Of a stretch of 6,196 nt of DNA, positions 4,918 through 6,196 are shown one piece after another. Position numbers and translations under genes: made by a program. The DNA lies in the NCBI GenBank assembly GCA_017420125.1, contig JAFOJR010000129.1:1-6196 (forward strand), in the 5' to 3' direction. This DNA comes from Oscillospiraceae bacterium. GTDB taxonomy: Bacteria > Bacillota > Clostridia > Oscillospirales > Oscillospiraceae. How positions within the stretch are numbered: the first letter of the stretch is position 1; each line of letters starts with the position of its first letter. The notes beneath the pieces were generated by a model. It did no database searches. It had not been told where the DNA came from and saw nothing but the letters and a program-made list of their open reading frames with translations.

Positions 4918-5946
4918 TTATTTGGACGATGCAATCCATGCGCTGCCTAAAATCCGGTCTTCCTCGTAAAAGACTGCCATCTGACCCGGTGTGGGAGCCC
5001 GTGCAGGCGTTTCCAAAGCCAGATGAATGATGTCATCCTGTTGGGTCAGGCGGGCAGGCAGCGTCTGTTTGGTGTGGCGCAGTTTCACTGCCACATGTAT
5101 AGGAGCCTCCGGCGGCGCCATGCCAATCCAGTTTGGCGTCTGACAGAAAACCTGGGTTGCCAACAAACCGCTGCCCTCGGAAAGGGTAATCTGATTGGTC
5201 TCCGGATCGATTTTGGAAACAAACACCCGGTATCCCATAGCGATGTGCAGCCCGCGCCGCTGGCCCAAAGTATAATGGTGAATGCCCTTGTGGCGGCCTA
5301 ATATATTGCCGGCCTCGTCTACAAAGAAGCCCGGCGGAGGAACGGGCCCGCGCCGCTGCATCCAGCTGGCGTAATTCCCGTCCGGTACAAAGCAGATGTC
5401 CATGCTGTCTGGTTTGGCTGCCACGGAAAGACCCAGCGATTCCGCCAAAGCCCGCACTTGAGGTTTTTCATAGTCCCCTAAAGGAAAAAGAATGTGAGCC
5501 AGCATCTCTTCCGGCAGTCGGGCCAGCAGATATGCCTGATCGTTTCGGGTTTTTCCCTGACGCAGAAAAACCCGGCCGTCCGGCATATGGGTGAGATTGG
5601 CATAGTGACCGGTAGCCACCCAGTCCGCGCCTAATTCTGCTGCCTTTTTCAGAAGAGCGGGGAATTTTACCATCGGGTTGCACACGGCGCAGGGAATCGG
5701 CGTTTTCCCGATCTGATATGCGGCGGCAAAAGGAGCACAGACATGGGTTTCCAATTCACTGCGGATATCCTGTACGGAAAAGGAAATTCCCAGCTGCCGG
5801 GCCACCGCTTCTGCGTCGGCGCGGGCCTGGTCGCCCAGACCGATGTCCAGGTATAGGCCGTGTACTGTATATGTTTTCTGCAGCAAGGCTGCAGACACAG
5901 CGGAGTCCACTCCGCCGGACAAACCTAAAACGACAGCTTGCTTCAT
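4918..5946 (-). CDS. mnmA: tRNA 2-thiouridylase MnmA
   Basis: MnmA adenylates U34 of tRNA-Lys, -Glu and -Gln and replaces its oxygen with sulfur, drawing on a cysteine desulfurase relay. The product has 342 residues, slightly short for the family. The PP-loop ATP motif is SGGVDS (10-15). The two reactive cysteines are C89 (PCAVCNPMVKF) and C185 (MDICF), which activate and transfer sulfur. ATGHYA (111-116), NDQAYLLARLP (135-145), GIHHYTLGQRRGL (221-233) and the C-terminal beta-barrel region are family hallmarks. Start at 5946 is set by GGAGG 7 bases upstream and by homology, since MKQAVVLGLSGG is a typical N-terminus; the frame is open upstream to 6021, where it encodes the tail of the cyclase family. 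Variant: the usual TPNP before the first cysteine reads TPIP, and C86 and C89 make a CxxC. It overlaps the upstream gene by an ATGA. Among related enzymes (ThiI, NMN/AMP-type PP-loop ligases) only MnmA shows this full set. Confidence 0.95.
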   Translation of the reverse strand: MKQAVVLGLSGGVDSAVSAALLQKTYTVHGLYLDIGLGDQARADAEAVARQLGISFSVQDIRSELETHVCAPFAAAYQIGKTPIPCAVCNPMVKFPALLKKAAELGADWVATGHYANLTHMPDGRVFLRQGKTRNDQAYLLARLPEEMLAHILFPLGDYEKPQVRALAESLGLSVAAKPDSMDICFVPDGNYASWMQRRGPVPPPGFFVDEAGNILGRHKGIHHYTLGQRRGLHIAMGYRVFVSKIDPETNQITLSEGSGLLATQVFCQTPNWIGMAPPEAPIHVAVKLRHTKQTLPARLTQQDDIIHLALETPARAPTPGQMAVFYEEDRILGSAWIASSK

Positions 5947-6196
5947 GTGTTTTCCTCCAAAAAGAGCAATGGCCCGCACCGGCGCACCGTCTGCCCGGGG
6001 TATAGCAAAGGAAGGGCGCAAAACGGGCAGGCTGCGGGAAGCTGATCCAAATGTGTCAAATTTTCTACTATCACGCAGCCGTGCTCCAGCAAAATATGAT
6101 GATTGGGATCGTCAGCAGTATCCACCGGATCGATGGAGACAGTATCGATGCCCACGCCCCAAATGCCCGCATTTGTCAACAAAGAAAGCAAAGGCA
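5943..6196 (-). CDS. Cyclase-family protein (kynurenine-formamidase-like), 3' part, altered C-terminus
   Basis: The frame is open to the right edge, so the 5' part and the metal-binding HxGTHxDxPxH motif are outside the window. The visible part begins PLLSLLTNAGIWGVGIDTVS and continues SIDPVD, HHILLEHGCVIVENLTHLDQL and FCALPLL. These match the C-terminal third of metal-dependent hydrolases annotated as cyclase or arylformamidase (kynurenine formamidase). After LLYPG the frame departs from the family. It runs 17 unusual residues to TGA at 5945-5943, while the expected GADGAPVRAIALF tail is encoded in the other frame, that of mnmA. A one-base loss at CCCCGGG (6000-5994 on this strand) explains this. 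The last residues are often near the active site or dimer surface in such small enzymes, so function may be reduced; that is inferred. The substrate cannot be told from the fragment. The stop overlaps the mnmA ATG as ATGA. Confidence 0.82.
   Translation of the reverse strand, partial: PLLSLLTNAGIWGVGIDTVSIDPVDTADDPNHHILLEHGCVIVENLTHLDQLPAACPFCALPLLYPGQTVRRCGPLLFLEENT

Noticed and set aside
4890..4920. Terminator between mnmA and the ABC gene (GGCCTTT with AAAGGTCC)
   Set aside because: The stem is short and bulged and is followed by CCGCGCC, not a run of U. The genes are closely spaced and look co-transcribed.
4107..5030. Plus-strand frame of 307 codons
   Set aside because: It is antisense to the ABC transporter membrane domain and the mnmA end. 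Its composition is low in hydrophobic patterning, rich in Q, H and R, and without family motifs.
1..6196. A new defence, mobile or biosynthetic system
   Set aside because: All six genes belong to recognised housekeeping or transporter families. There are no transposase, integrase, toxin, nuclease or array-like repeats, and no flanking terminal repeats.

Overview
This window reads as the chromosomal origin region of a Gram-positive bacterium, most likely a member of the Clostridia (perhaps Oscillospirales-like). The evidence is a clostridial-type DnaA, a YlmH S4-domain protein, strong GGAGG ribosome-binding sites, DnaA boxes of the TTATCCACA type, and a DnaA-box/DnaA-trio origin arranged as in Bacillus subtilis. 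The assignment below Firmicutes is an inference from protein style only.

Layout: every gene lies on the minus strand, so the transcription order runs from high to low coordinates. It is: the 3' end of a cyclase-family (kynurenine-formamidase-like) gene entering from the right edge (5943-6196, partial); mnmA (4918-5946), a tRNA 2-thiouridylase; an ABC exporter with fused membrane and ATPase domains (3111-4859, probable TTG start); a Nudix hydrolase of the CoA-pyrophosphatase type (2441-3064); ylmH (1656-2444); and dnaA (181-1497). Three links are tight: ATGA overlaps at cyclase/mnmA and Nudix/ylmH, and short gaps of 58 and 46 bases around the ABC gene. The first five genes therefore look like one operon. 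dnaA has its own sigma-A-type promoter (1546-1574) with candidate DnaA boxes on both sides, which suggests autoregulation.

Bases 1-180, immediately downstream of dnaA, hold no gene. They carry seven or eight DnaA-box-like 9-mers, an exact 10-bp inverted repeat built from two extended boxes, and at the left edge a run of trinucleotides that fits the DnaA-trio strand-opening element. dnaN is expected just off the left edge but is not in the window.

Working together: DnaA binds the box cluster and should open the duplex at the left edge. The other genes are housekeeping (tRNA thiolation, ribosome-associated S4 protein, nucleotide/CoA clean-up, export) and have no evident pathway link with one another. 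The most notable points are the DnaA-trio origin; a run of about 6 kb of genes all transcribed toward the origin, hence head-on to the rightward fork, in place of the usual rpmH-rnpA neighbourhood; and a frame change at the end of the cyclase gene that leaves its conserved C-terminal residues encoded in the mnmA frame. I found no mobile element, CRISPR array, tRNA, rRNA or defence-like system. There is no gene-free stretch longer than 180 bases.
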